Below, piece after piece: positions 36,956 to 49,380 of a DNA stretch of 64,000 nucleotides. The stretch spans positions 7,676,034 through 7,740,033 of the forward strand of contig JAKZAP010000008.1 in the NCBI GenBank assembly GCA_023053575.1, in the 5' to 3' direction. The stretch comes from Branchinecta lynchi (lineage: Eukaryota > Arthropoda > Branchiopoda > Anostraca > Branchinectidae). The position numbers were made by a program, and so were the translations under genes. The notes beneath the pieces are model-generated. The model saw nothing but the letters and a program-made list of their open reading frames with translations, was not told the origin of the DNA and made no database searches. The first letter of the stretch is position 1. Each line of letters starts with the position of its first letter.

Positions 36956-38062
36956 AAATGAACAGGCAGATTTCAACCATCGTAGGTGCAAAATGGTCCA
37001 GTTCTGGTTCTTTTATGTGAATGACCAAGACAGCTCCTCGGAAAGAACTCGGGTCACTTCATAATGGCGGCTTTAGGGCGACGGGCTGTGACGCCATGTT
37101 AGTCAAAAATCTACGTTCTGATCCCCTTGGCTACCCTTGCCCATTTCCAAGTGTGGTTCGTATCATCTTTACAATCCTAATAAGTTGACGAATGGGAGAG
37201 CTCGGGTGCTCCCGACACCCCCGGATGTTGCAAAAATTAGCCAAGGCGTGCTACTGATCGTTACGACTAGGCACAAGCCGTGCCAGCTAGTTTACCACCA
37301 TCTAGCGTTTGTAAAGGTAATCATTCAGGCGGATTCACTTGAATTCAACTAGGTCCGCGGCTGTGTCAATAAGTGGCGTTCGGCTAGAATTTGTTTGAGG
37401 TGTAGTTCCGTGACGATTTGTGTAGTTCCACGACGATTCACAATCTGATTCTCCGACAGTCCTGACAACCATACTATCAGGATTGGCTCTTGGATCCTCG
37501 ATTCGGGACTCTTGCAACGGAGTGAGATTCAGGATTGAAGATCGTCGTTTTGCAGTCCGAGATAGTCCGGCAGTTTCTCTGATGGGTCAGTTAAACAGGA
37601 TTATAATCAGGGATTGCGCGGAAAAACGCCTTTGGTCTCCTGGACAATCCGTTGCACTCAAACGACAGGCATTTGTTAGGTTTCGTGTAACCTGGGTGAG
37701 ATGTGTCGTTTCCTTCTCCTTATAATAATGCCGCATTGTTCTTAAGGAGCAGGAAGGAAGTTCTAAATGGACATCAACAGAACCCTAGTAATAATTGGGA
37801 AGGAGCCGTGAACGCCGCTAAGACATTGTCCTGCAATATGAGCACTGAAGATTCAACATGATTGTTCCTTGATTGGATGCGGATAGTTAGTAGAAAGAAA
37901 AGATGCCAAGGTTACCCTTTTTATCTGCCAGAGCTTGAATGTTCCTGCTTTTGTTTCATTGTAAGGGAACGGTTGGTAGAGTTCCGGAGGTAGCCGGTAG
38001 GCATGGGAGTGGGAATTTTGGTTAGTAGGCACCGCAACTGGTTCATCTTCGCCAAACCTTCA
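36956..38062. other. Unassigned spacer
   Basis: Contains only short ORFs without recognisable products and no clear repeat ends. Confidence 0.4.
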
Positions 38063-38070
38063 GCCTGGCC

Positions 38071-38373
38071 ACGGGGCCACCTATGTGAGGGGGCAGACGC
38101 CCCCTCTCCCCTTATGTTGTTGGCCAGTCAGTAAAAAAGAGCCTATTCGACGCGAAGCGCCGCAATTTTTTGGAAGAACAGTCAGTTTTTTCTTGAAAAC
38201 AGTCGGTCAATTTTTCGTAAAATTAGTAGATTTTTTCTTAAAAAGCCAGTTTTTATTAAAATAAGCCGGTTTTTTGTCAGAACAATTGTTTTTTTCATTT
38301 TTTTCAAAAACAGTATTTTTTCATTTGGTAAAAATGACCAGCCAGTCGGTAAATACCTTGCCTTGGCACCTCT
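38071..38373. mobile_element. Short hAT-like MITE with perfect 8-bp target duplication (copy 3)
   Basis: GCCTGGCC flanks both sides (38063-38070 and 38374-38381). The interior matches copies 1 and 2 (GGCCAGTCAGTAAAAAAG, repeated CAGTTTTTTCTTGAAAACAG, GACCAGCCAGTCGGTAAA). The terminal repeats have decayed (ACGGGGCCAC and GGCACCTCT). Confidence 0.75.
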
Positions 38374-38599
38374 GCCTGGCCGGGATAGAGCTCAGGAAAT
38401 AATCCCTCAAACACAAAGGATTCTGAAAGTTCATACGTCTTTTACTACGAAAACTCGAAGTTGTTCAGGTATTTTCGGTCGAACCGGGTGTTATGATCCT
38501 TTGGGACAAGTACAGATCATGTTAGAGGATTGGCGCAATAGCGCCCATAGCATTATCGTTTACGATTGATGGAGGGACAAATTGTATAGTGAAATAATC

Positions 38600-39310
38600 A
38601 CGGGAATGACGTGCAGAATCCTTATCATGTTTGGTTTTCTCGTCGGATAGTTAGTTCACCTGGAGTCCGGGAAAACGTTTAAACTTGTTAGCTACGTACA
38701 AATTTTGTCTGAAGCTTACTCGAGTTTAGAAATGCGGTACGAAGACGCGTTGAACCGATATAATTATTAACTCTGTTTTCATGCTGGACGGATATTTGGA
38801 TGGAATCTGAACCAGACGTTCAGTTCTGCTCACAGCTTCTTGAGCAAGTAGTTTAGAATGTCGACATCTGTGTAAGCGGATATTTAAAATCCAACTATCA
38901 GCTTTGTTTTCCGGGTTGGTCTATGCTGTGAAACCAGAATGTATTTACTTCGTGGTTCACCGAAACTGTTTCTGTTTCTAAGTCGAGTTCCATCTGTGGA
39001 TAAAAAGGCTAGATCGCTGTATCTCCTATCTGCAGAAGAACAAATTGACGAAATCCTGTGATAAAATTTGTAAGTTTGGGTAGATGAACGTAACGAACAT
39101 AGTGAATGAGATATTCTACAACGACTGTTAAAATTCCGGTTGAAAGCTCGGTTAAATAGGGATTCTAAGAGAGAAAATGATTACCGAATGTATCTAAAAT
39201 AACCTGTTCACGGGGTCCGGCGAAGACCAAAATCTGCAATATTTGATTGTCTGGATCAAAAAGTCGTATAAAGTATTAGATCCCATCGAAACCTTTGTTC
39301 TTGTTCTACG
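38600..39310 (-). repeat. Tandem-core element family 1, decayed minus-strand pieces
   Basis: TCGTCGGATAGTTAGTTC near 38641 and GATCCCATCGAAACCTTTG near 39280 are the inner and left-end modules of family 1 in reverse. The middle is largely unrecognisable. Confidence 0.5.
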
Positions 39311-40198
39311 ACTAGATGTAATGTTCTACGACTACATGTAATTTACTTGAAACTTTGCTGCCGAGGCCCCGGTGGTTCATCAGCCGACCAAGTGGCGTAC
39401 CCGGGCGTACCTTGCGTCACGCATCTAGCCGTAACATGCAAGGAGTAAAAACAAACTTCCTGGCAGCAGTGCGATGCTCTTCTTCATTAATGAAGTCGAC
39501 CTTGGGATATAAAAAAGCAGGTACGATGACCGTTCAGGTTGTAAAATTATACTATTAAACAATCGCGATCACTGTTACGGTGGAATTCGCGCATGCAGTG
39601 CGCCTGATGAAGTTCAGTGACCTGGGAATTTGCCAATTCATTGATGATCAAGAATGCAACGACAATATCTTTATTGATGATCAAGAATGTGGTGGTCAAC
39701 TGGTCAATGCAGGAGGATCAGTGCGGCTCTCTATGAAGAAGTGATGCCTTCGGGACGAACTGTCTCCGCAGAATCGAACATAGTGATTTAATTGCTTCCC
39801 CACACTACTTCATTGGCCTAAATGTTTCTTCGGCTTCTGTTTGATACAGCCTACCCCTTGTTGCTCAGCCCTGGAACTAGCTCAGTGCCATGCTTATGAC
39901 TTTAACCATGTAATAACACCGTTCTGTTCGATTTGGATTTGTTGTACGATAGAAGTGTATGTAACTATCTGGTCTCTATCGTAAAGCTCAACAGTGATCC
40001 ACCCTTGCCAACTTGGGCGCCTAGAGTTGAGCTGAAAGTCATTTTGCCATTCGTTTCCAAGTAGCCATCTCGCCAGTAGGCTTATTCGATCCGCGGAATC
40101 CGGCCAAACCGGAAAATATGTTAAAATTAGAAGTTTTATTTGAAGTTGATTAGAGGTTCGATTTAGGGGTAAGGAATTCGTTTTTATTGCACTTTCCT

Positions 40199-41615
40199 TC
40201 AGGCCAAGTGCCATATACCGATCACTTTTCCGTCGGCCTGTCTGTCGGTCGGTCGCTTAGTTCGGTGTTTGCGAGTTAGGGTAGCCTACTTGCAGATGTG
40301 CTCGGACGATGAAACTTGGCAAGCATAATAGGGACCCGACCAAACTAACTTGAAGATAGTCAGTTGCCCAATCCGACCATCGTGGGGGTAGGGAGGGGAG
40401 CCGGAATTCGGTATTTATTGACAGGCATAACTTTCGAACGGGTGCTCGGAACTTAATGAAACCTGATATTTGGAAAGACGTCACGTCCCAGATGTCCCGT
40501 TTCCAGTACGGACCGAATCCGATGAATTTGGGGGGAGGGGTCGAAGGGGGTAGGCGGAAATCATGTGACACGCTTAGAGTCGAGCGATTGGGATAAAACT
40601 TGGTGGCAGGAACAAGGACACGCCCTAGATACATTATTGACAGAACCGGACCGGATTCGTGCACTGTGGGGGGAGTTGGAGGGGGGTTCCGGAATTCCGG
40701 TGATACAGAGTTAAGTTACTTCCAGGTGGGCTAGGACAATGAAACTGGGAAGGCAAGTCCGGGACCCGACCAGATCAACCTGGAAATAGTCAACTTCCCG
40801 GTCCGACCAGTGGGGTGAGCGGAGGGAGGAGGAATCTGGAATCCTGAGGAATGTATAACATTGGAACGCGTGACCGGCCGGATCCTACGAATGTGTGGGG
40901 GGGGGGGGGAAGTCGGAGGGGGAAACCGGAAATCTTGTGACACGCTTATAGAGTGGAGCGATTGGGATGAAACTTGGTGGGAAGGACAAGCACAAGAACT
41001 AGATACGTCAGTGATATAACCAGATCGGATGTGGGCACTGTGGGGGGGGAGTTAGAGGGGGGAGCCCTGAATTCTGATTATCGCGAGTTAAGGTATTTCC
41101 AGATATGCTAGGACGATGAAACTTGGCTTGAACATTAGAGACTTGACATGATTGGCTTAGAAATAGTCAGTTCCCCCACCCAATCGATCGTGGGGGAGTG
41201 GATAGAGGGGAAATCGGGAATCTTGAGGTATGTATAACTTTTGAACGAGTGGTTGGATCTTAACGAAACTTGATATTTGGGAAGACCTCGTGTCTCGGAT
41301 GTCCCAATTTAACTCCAGACCGGATCCGATGAATGTGTGGGGAGGGGGAGAGGACCGGAATCCTGCGACACGCTTAGAGTAGAGCGATTGGATGAAGGAC
41401 GAGGACAAGAACTATATACATCAGTCACAAAACCGAACCGGGTTCGGTCACTGTGAGGAGAGTTGGTAGGGGTGGGGGGGAGGGGGGGGTCCGGAATTCT
41501 GTTGACCGCAAATTAAGGTACTTCCAGATGTGCTAGGGCGATGAAACGTGGCTTGAACATTAGAAACTTGACAAGATTGGCTCCAACCATTCCTCAAAGT
41601 ACTAATCGTGACAAC
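40199..41615 (-). repeat. Tandem-core element family 2, minus-strand copy
   Basis: The right end in reverse is CCAAGTGCCATATACCGATC at about 40205. The body repeats GATGAAACTTGG, GACCCGACCA and GGAGGG..CGGAAATC blocks three to four times. It is the complement of the elements at the left edge and at 59.9-60.9 kb. Confidence 0.7.
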
Positions 41616-41619
41616 AGTA

Positions 41620-41985
41620 CAAAAAATACTTTCAAGCAAAGTATACATTTTAACTCAAATTAATGTTTAGAACCCTTAAAGTGCGTTTCTTAACCGAAAA
41701 GTAAAAAAAATACTTTAACCACACGATATATATTCATGATTCCCAAGGGTCCATGATCATTTTTGCCTCAAGGATTTTGCTTTGAGTGAATTTCTTAAAG
41801 TACAAACAGTAATTTTGAGCAAAATGTAGATTTTAATGATTCCCCTTATCATCATGTGTCTTTCTAGAATGTTCGCTATAGTTGATTCTTTAGCGCCCTT
41901 AAAGTGCCGCATCATCACGGCCAAATGCACAGATAAAATAGTATTTACGAACAATAGATTCTCGTGATTTCTAGCGACCCATGAT
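41620..41985 (-). repeat. Dispersed repeat (AGCAAAACCCTTGAGGC family), minus copy
   Basis: Contains the complement of GCTCAAAGTATTTTTT and CTCATGGGGATCATGA-like blocks that recur at 46170-46320, 46676-46840 and 59570-59890. Nature unknown. Confidence 0.5.
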
Positions 41986-43504
41986 CAGGGGCGTCGCAAG
42001 TGCATTTTCGGTGGGGGGGGGGGGGGGGACAGAGCAAAATTTTACCGAATCTTTCAAAAAATTTACCGAATCCTAGAACTAAGAATTCGAGCTTTACATT
42101 AAACAGAAACGATTACGTAGGAAGAGTATCAATAAAAGGTAGCGTGAACGACGATAAGCCAACTATTAGGCGGCGTTCTGGCGAAGCCCAAATGGAGAAT
42201 ATATTGCCGGGCATGATTGCAGTCACAGCTACTATCTATTATAGCCAATAGAAAATTAAATCGAGCGCGGCAGCAGAAAATTTTTTTAATCCATTTTTTT
42301 TAGTGTTTGTAGGCTAAAATTTAACTGCTTTTCTTACAAATTTTACCATTTACCGTTGATGAAATACCAAGACTCTAAGAAGTTCCAGAAAACGGATGGA
42401 GCGACGTTCCGGCAGCAGCAGCAACTGTAGTCTAGTCAATATACTACCTATGATCACATAAAGTGAGCGCCGCAGGCGAAATTTTTTTTGCCTTTTTCCT
42501 GCCAAATTTATTTCCATCCAAATTCTAGCTTTTAATGTTTCGAAATCTTAATCCTAAAACTGGCTTAAAACCCTCGTCAAATGACGCGCCCTTCCACAAA
42601 ATATAGAATATCACGAAAAGTGCCGCTGGCGGAGTTTTCGAAATATTTATGATTAGATATTCTTTTTGGGATCCAAAATAAAAGTAAGGACTATCGATGA
42701 TATCACAGATCATCCCTTTTGTCTGCGATCAGTGCTTCACTCGACCTCTTCTGGGTTTCGTGGTTCGTGGTAACTTCCGAATCGTGGCAATTACAACGAA
42801 TAAGTTACCGAATTCCAGTTGTTATTATACCTTACCTTAGACCTTAGATCCTCCTGTGCCACCAGAGGCACCCAGGGCATCCACGAATAGGCGCCAGTCT
42901 TCCCTCTGGTGGGCTGCCGCCAGGACATCTTCCCACTCAGGTTGCAGACTTGCGTGGACGTTTGCGTTTGTTGTTATTATACCGAATAAGTATAAACCGA
43001 TAGCGTGTTCGGGATTCTGTATAACTACCTTATCCCGGTTATTGTACCGAATTATTTTGGTATCGAAAGACCACCGAACAATATTCATATTCGGTATACT
43101 TTCGTCGAAACTAGAACAAAGTCAGGATTCGTGGTTAACTGCCTAATCCTGGAAATTATACTGAATAATTACCGAATCCCAATCATGATACCGAATAACT
43201 TCGAACCAATAGCTTATTCGGAAGTCTGTGTAACTATGGAATCTCCATAAATATACCGAATAGTTCCGGCATCGAAAAATTACCAAATGATTTCAGTAAA
43301 TTCGTGATAACTACCGAATACTGGCAATTATACCGAATCCCGATCATTATACCGAAGAGATTTGTACAGATAGCCTATTTAGGATTCTGTATAACTACCG
43401 AATCGCCGTAAATCGAACAAATACCGAACAATTAGCCCAAAACTTTACCGAATTTCAAAAAGGTGGGGGGGGGGCTGCACCCCCTCCCCCTTGTGACGCC
43501 CCTG
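41986..43504. mobile_element. 1.5-kb hAT-like non-autonomous element with 8-bp target duplication
   Basis: Ends CAGGGGCGTCGCAAG and CTTGTGACGCCCCTG (14 of 15 complementary). Flanks CCCATGAT (41978-41985) and CCTATGAT (43505-43512). A G-run follows the left end; near the right end a GGGGGGGG-CTGCA-CCCCC hairpin occurs. The interior has TACCGAAT repeats and the GCGCCGCAGGCGAAAT block also found near 63890. No transposase ORF. Confidence 0.85.
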
Positions 43505-43552
43505 CCTATGATCATTCTCATCTCAAGGGTAAATGATCAGAACAAACCCACG

Positions 43553-43840
43553 AATTGATGAATTCCTTCCTTTATCCTCTGATCCAGCCTTGCAAGTGCC
43601 ATATGAACTTTATCTTGACGGAGAAGTTCACCCCGAGTCCTTCCGAAACCGAAAATTTAGCAGGAAGTTTTAAAACCCACCTTACAAAATGTCGTTCTCT
43701 GGGCATTAATGCTAATGAGATTTATTGCCCATCGTGATGCACAAAGGTACAAAAAGAGGGAGTAATTAAATAAAGAAGAAGAAAAAGATCAAAGAAAGAA
43801 TTGAAAAATAGAACACAACAATAACTGAAAGAACGTAAGA
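43553..43840 (+). other. Possible retrosequence with A-rich tail
   Basis: An open stretch ends CGTGATGCACAAAGGTAC followed by an A-rich AAATAAAGAAGAAG tract, as at a LINE 3' end. Product not recognised. Confidence 0.25.
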
Positions 43841-44203
43841 AACTTAAAAAGAAAAACAACACGCATGACGGAATTTACATTGAGTAAAGTATTGTACCGT
43901 ATTGATAGTTCAAGATGTTCCACAAGAGAGCCGATCAGAACACCCCGTTACTGCTTGCTCTGGTTAGGAGAAAGACAGCCGTGTGCGAAGAAACTCGTGA
44001 GAGAAAAGGTAAGATACGGTCTTGTCTTTTATTTAGAAGTTAGACGAGGCTGCCAGCTTACCAGCAATGAAAATACATCCTAAGCCTAACTCCTACCATT
44101 CAGACATCTAACTGACTCCTTCAGGTAGCTCTCATTCCCTTTATTGCTTCGCCAGGAGGATCAAGATGTTACATTTTGTAGACGGGTAGGAGTTTTAGAC
44201 CCA

Positions 44204-45250
44204 TCACGAGGGGCAGCCTCGAAGTGTTATGCTATTGCCGCTGAGCACGTTCGTTTGTTTTCCAGAATTCCACGAAGGATTAGTTGAATCAGCCTTCAAT
44301 TTGTAAATACCGTTGCTGAATCTTACAGCCGGCGGCACATATGCAACACTCTTCAAGCTGAGAACCTTGTCGAATTCAGCGAAAGTCTGCACGAGGGGCC
44401 TATTTTCAAAAGAATACACATAAGTTTTCTGAAAGATCGAAAATGCAGTACTTTAGTACTGACCCAATCTTTTCCCTAATCGCTCAGTTCATTCTTACCC
44501 GAAATGTCAAATTTTCAACAGTTTAAAGTAAGTTTCAAGTAGACTGTTTCTGAAACAAAATCTGCCCACTGATTTGTTGTACATGCAAGCTTTGTACTCT
44601 AAGCAACGACACAACTGCACAAACATTCACTTGTTCAGGTTGTAAGTTGCATAGTTGTTAACCATTTGCTAACATCTCGTGACATCGTTTCGTTGTTCTC
44701 CGACGCCGGTATTACCTAATTCCTTATTAGCATAATCAGTCAGCGAATAATTTGCAATGGCATATTACTTAGTACAAATATCATATTTTAAATGGTTCAT
44801 CCTTATGAATATTTTGAATGTTTATTGTCTTTCTTGCTCGAACATAGTTGCGATTTAGGATGGCAATGTTGAAAGTCTGAAATCTTGTCTTGAGTTGACC
44901 AGGGACCACAAACAAAGGGTGGGTGTGTACGAAGCAAAAGCTGAAGGTAAAATTAGAAGTAATAAGTGCATGTTTTACTACCGACTTTAAGCTTGGTTCT
45001 TAACGGAGTAGAAATTCTCTTCCCAGTTAGAGAATTCTTCGGCAAAACCAATTTGACTGTATCACGAAGCTGCTCTTGATTCTTAGGCTCTCCCAGAATA
45101 CGTCTGTATGCGTCGGTTCGCAAATTACATAATCTTATTTTTTTACTCTCCCAAATTATTGTTTTTAGTAAAATAGCTCCAGAAAAAGCTATACCTAAAA
45201 ATGCAGCGTCCAAAGAAGTGTGTCTAGTGAAGGCTACTTGGTAGGTGATA
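44204..45250 (-). other. Two possible minus-strand exons of unknown nature
   Basis: One open segment (about 44986-45250) encodes SLDAAFLGIAFSGAILLKTI followed by a basic region; its nominal first codon is TTG, not ATG. The other (about 44204-44409) follows a TTTTGAAAATAG acceptor-like site, encodes PLVQTFAEFDKVLSLKSVAY and ends in a stop. Their splice phases (1 and 2) do not join directly, so an intermediate exon would be needed. No family was recognised. Confidence 0.2.
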
Positions 45251-45603
45251 CTGCTTGAAACCTACCAATAAGTTTCATTTCGGTCCTGTCGCTTAGATAC
45301 CAAGAAAGCACATCCTGACCCCAGGTGACAAGTTGGCTCGCTGTATTCTTCCTGAATCGCATGCTCTGATCTTAATCCATCCCTTTTACGAGCATACCGG
45401 TTCCGTCGGCCAATGACTTACAACCTGCGTAACAACATCAACTCTTTTCATTATCCTTACTGACAAGTGAGTTCTACGTACTAAGAAGAACATAGTTCTT
45501 TACTGTGATAGTAAGGGTAAACAAGGTGTCGAAACTTACGCCACAGTGCAAATGAAAATATAGTGACCCAGTTAATTTTTCAGGTAACGTGTAATTAGTA
45601 ACA

Positions 45604-45807
45604 ATGTCGGAATCATTAAGTGACGATGTCTTTGTTGAGAATGGCGATAGTGAGACGTATAGTCACGTTAAGTGCCGGTCGTGTGGAAGTGATGCCATAC
45701 CGGGAAGTTGGAGGCGGCCGAGTCAGAAGGCAAAGCCTGAAGAACTGTCGAAAACAACAGGATTCGGATTTTTCGCCGAAATGCTTCAAACCGAAGGATC
45801 GGATAGA
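45604..45807 (+). CDS. Unrecognised gene, putative first coding exon
   Basis: Opens MSESLSDDVFVENGD with A at position -3 of the ATG and an in-frame TAA 12 bases upstream (45592-45594). A TTTTTCAG acceptor at 45582 suggests a preceding 5' UTR exon. The 68 codons are hydrophilic and Ser-rich, with a CRSCG pair of cysteines, and end GSDR at a GTAAGT donor in phase 0. The next candidate exon at 53164 starts in phase 0 after a strong acceptor. I do not recognise the protein. The exon could still be a chance ORF, but start context, upstream stop, donor and matching phase all agree. Confidence 0.5.
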
Positions 45808-46169
45808 GTAAGTCTTCCTTCAATTAGAAGAAGGTCACAGTTTTCCGAGGGGTTGCTCACTCCCAAAAACGATGTACACCAAGTGGCGCGTGCCGCGGTG
45901 CCGAGCCGGTGCCAAGCCGGTGCCGCGGTTTTTTTACTTCAAATTACAGTATTGTGATAAAGCACGATTTCTGATGTACATGTAAACAAATTTCATCAGA
46001 TATTGGCCGAGAATGAAGTCGGCAATGTGTGTTGAATACAAGAGCTAGCAGCTCATATGGTACTTGCAAGGCTGGGTCAGAGGATGAAATTTAGGAATTT
46101 GTAAATTCTTGGGTTTCTTGTGTTAATTATAAGCCATACCCTTGAAATAAGAATGATTTTGGGCCCTTG

Positions 46170-46840
46170 GAAATCAAGAGAATGATCTGGTGAAAAGTAT
46201 TTTATTTTTGCACTTTAAGGGCACTAGAAATTCATGTGAAAGCAAAACCCTTTAGGCAAAAGTGACTATGGGCTCATGGGGATCACGTAGTTGTATATTT
46301 TGCTCAAACTAATGCAACCTATAATACTAATGCAACCTACTTCCGTAATTATTACATATATTTCTAAACCCGGAGACCCAAGTTTCGTGCGGTACATTCT
46401 AACCCCTCTAACAAAACCTCGCTGATTTTCTCACTTGCCGTGTTTTGCTACCTTCGATGTGTATCACGCTGTCGACGGTTGCGCGACGGTTGTCTGCGAG
46501 AATTTTTTCCATCAGGAAAATCGGTTATGCAAATTGTTTCCCTGTTTCGCTAGAAGTCAACGGGTTTCGGAAAAGGCTTAAAACAGCCAAAACAGTTAGT
46601 TATTTATTGGAAGCACAGCATAGTTAAAGTATTCAAATACTTTAAAATACTGTAAGTTGAAGAGTGATTAGTGCGAGGGGTCCTTTAAGGGAGCTGGAAA
46701 TTCATTTTGAAGCAAAACCCTTGTTTCACAAATAATCATGGGCTCATGGGGATCATGAAAATATATGTTTTGCTCCAAAGTATTTTCTGTACTTTGTGGT
46801 TATGATGAGTACTTTAAGGAATGTGGTTGGCTCTATAAAA
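46170..46840 (+). repeat. Dispersed repeat (AGCAAAACCC family), two copies
   Basis: Blocks GAAAGCAAAACCCTTTAGGC and ACTATGGGCTCATGGGGATC occur at about 46220-46310 and again at about 46700-46830. Confidence 0.5.
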
Positions 46841-47159
46841 GAATTTATGAACCAATCTTTTCCTTCCTTGACTACCTACTTAGGCTAACTGGTACATATA
46901 TTTAGCCACAGCAAATGCATGAAAATGGCAAAGTTCGAAGCACGAACGTTCAAATAAGCATACCTCTATTGCACTCCCAGAGTGTCTGATGGGGAAATTG
47001 ACTTTTTCCAAGTTAAATATGCCTGCCAAGTATCATTCTTAGCACACTCTACAAATATGAAAAAAAGATTGGTCGCCACTGAATTACCTTCACCAGAAGC
47101 AAAATATACTGAAGCTGACTCAAGTTTTGGGCGATATTCGATACCGATAACGATATATC

Positions 47160-47735
47160 CATGTATCGGATAAAATATCGATATCGAAAGTAAATATCGA
47201 TATCGATAACGATATTTGTTCATTCGTAAAGATTGCAATTAATCCAACATAACCCACACTTATATATACGAAATTGGAGCAATGTGTATTCCGCAATTCC
47301 TTTCTTATTTATCCGGAGTTCGAGATGATCCAGTGTGCGATATATCGGATATCGATCGATCGATATATCGCACCAAATATCGATATCGAAACGTAAATAT
47401 CGCTATCGAAAACGATATTTGTTCATCGTAATTATTGTAAATAATCCGAACTAACCTACACTTATATATCCGAAATTGGACAATATGTTTTCCCTAATTC
47501 ATTTCTCATTTATTCTGAGTTTGAAATGATCCAAGATGCTATTTAATGAAAATTTGGTTCTTAGATTTTGGCGAAACGAAGCATGGTAAGCAAATATCAA
47601 TATCGATATATCGATTATCGAATATTGAAAGTGAAAATATCGATATATCGATTGTTGAATATCGAAAGCGGAAATATCGATATATCGATTATCTAATATC
47701 GAAAGTGAAAATATCGATATATCGAAAAATCCAAG
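47160..47735 (+). repeat. TATCGATA-rich tract with 37-bp tandem unit
   Basis: Dense ATATCGATATCG words from 47160. GAAAGTGAAAATATCGATAT recurs at 47627, 47664 and 47701, exactly 37 bp apart. Confidence 0.8.
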
Positions 47736-47951
47736 TATCGCCAAGCACCAGTACCAAACCATGGTTGACCACTTTGCGCATTTGGTCAACAGCATCTCCT
47801 CATATCTAGTTCAGCTTCTTCTTCGGTTGCATGTTTTCAATAATTCTTTCATTCAAGTACCTTCGTTATTGGGCGCCAGATACCAGATACCAGATGGCGA
47901 AGAGTAATCTGCAGAAAATTTTTCCGTGGCCGGCGTATCGTGCTAGAGGCG

Positions 47952-48107
47952 CGCCGGTGCCGTGCCGGTGCCGTGCCGGTGCCGTGCCGGTGCCGTGCCG
48001 GTGCCGTGCCGGTGCCGTGCCGGTGCCGTGCGGTGCCGAGCTGGTGTTGCGCCGTTGCCGTGCCGTGGTGCCGTGCCGGTGCTGTGCCGGTGCCGTGTCG
48101 AGGTGTA
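47952..48107 (+). repeat. GC-rich 11-bp minisatellite
   Basis: The unit GTGCCGTGCCG repeats about seven times perfectly from about 47953 to 48030 and then decays to about 48105. A related GTGCCGCGGTGCC patch is at 45890-45937. Because 11 is not a multiple of three, all frames stay open across it. Confidence 0.9.
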
Positions 48108-48446
48108 CACCGGTGGCGGAGAGAGAGCAACCCCTCGCAGTTTTCGTTGGGATACAAAATTCAGTATACTGGATTTCTTGATCCAAACAGTCAATCTTGT
48201 AGATTTCCGGTCTTCGTCAGACCACTTAAATATTACTATTTAATTTTAACCTAACCCAACCGCTTGAAATGTAAAAAAAAATTATACCATAGTGGTGTTT
48301 TTCGAAAAATTACGGCCGCTAATCAGCTTAGAAAACCATGTTCAGATCTGGGTTCGACATTTTAGTTTACTCGACCTTTTTTTTAGTTGATTGGTTGATT
48401 TTGGTACGACTGCATAGTTTCCCACTTAGTGCTTGTTGTTTTTTGT

Positions 48447-49380
48447 TTTTGGGATCCCAAAACGTAAGTGGAGGGATACCTCTGACACCTTAAAAGTTGT
48501 CCGTCTGCCCGTCCGTCCGTCTGTTAGCACGATAACTCTCGAAGGGAATGAGATATTTTGATGGAAGCTGGTGTGAGGATTCTTTGGCTCAAGGGCAAAG
48601 GTCAAGTTTATAGATGGGACTTTGTAGCCCCACATTTAGGAGTGGGGGAGTGCTGGCTTCAGATATAGGTTCAAACAAAAATATTTTTAAACAGCTAATG
48701 TGATTATGGGGTAAAAAGACATGCTGAACACAAATGCAAAATATTTTCTCGTCCGAAAAGTAGTTCGCCCGGAATCCGGCAAAAACCGAAAAGTTGGTTA
48801 AAAGTAAAAGTTTCATTTGAAGTTTGTTAAATGTTCGATTTAGGGGTAAGTAGACATGGTGAACATTTCTGTGAAAAGCATTTTCTACCCGACAACTATT
48901 TCGACCGGAATCCGGCCAAAACCGGAAAATTTGTTAAAAGTAATAAGTTTTTTTTTTAAGTTGATTAGATGACAGATTTAGGGGTGAGAACAGGCGCTGA
49001 GTCTGTATATGACAATCATTTTTTAACCTGACATATAATTCGTCCAGAATCCAGTTGTAACCGTTTTATTTTTATAAGTTAAAGTTTTATTTGAAGTTGA
49101 TTAGATGTTCTTTATTGGGATAAGGAGACACGCTGAATTCGATTCTGAATTCTCTTTTCTTGTCGGACAAGTAGTTCGCTCGGGATTCGGCCGAAACCGG
49201 AAATTTGGCAGAAGTAAAGCAGGAAGTTTCGGTCAGTATCCTCAAAATAGATATGGCTTATAGAGGTATATCTGAACTTGGTTTTCTCTGATGATTAGTC
49301 TTGTGAAGACTGGATCTGGCGAAGACAAGACCCAGTGTCTGGATCAATATTAAATTTTTGGGATCCCATTGAAACCTTAG
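48447..49380 (-). repeat. Tandem-core element family 1, copy D (minus)
   Basis: TTTTGGGATCCCAAAA at 48447-48462, complement of the GACGGACG module, core units with AATCCGGC..AAACCG, then GGGATCCCATTGAAACC. Confidence 0.85.

Noticed and set aside
43553..43737. 60-codon ORF ending before an A-rich tail, considered a small gene
   Set aside because: The A-rich tail and lack of splice signals suggest a retrosequence. The peptide is unrecognised, so no gene is called.
47831..48254. Six overlapping ORFs of 83-116 codons
   Set aside because: They are all created by the 11-bp minisatellite, which lacks stops in any frame. No start context or homology supports coding.
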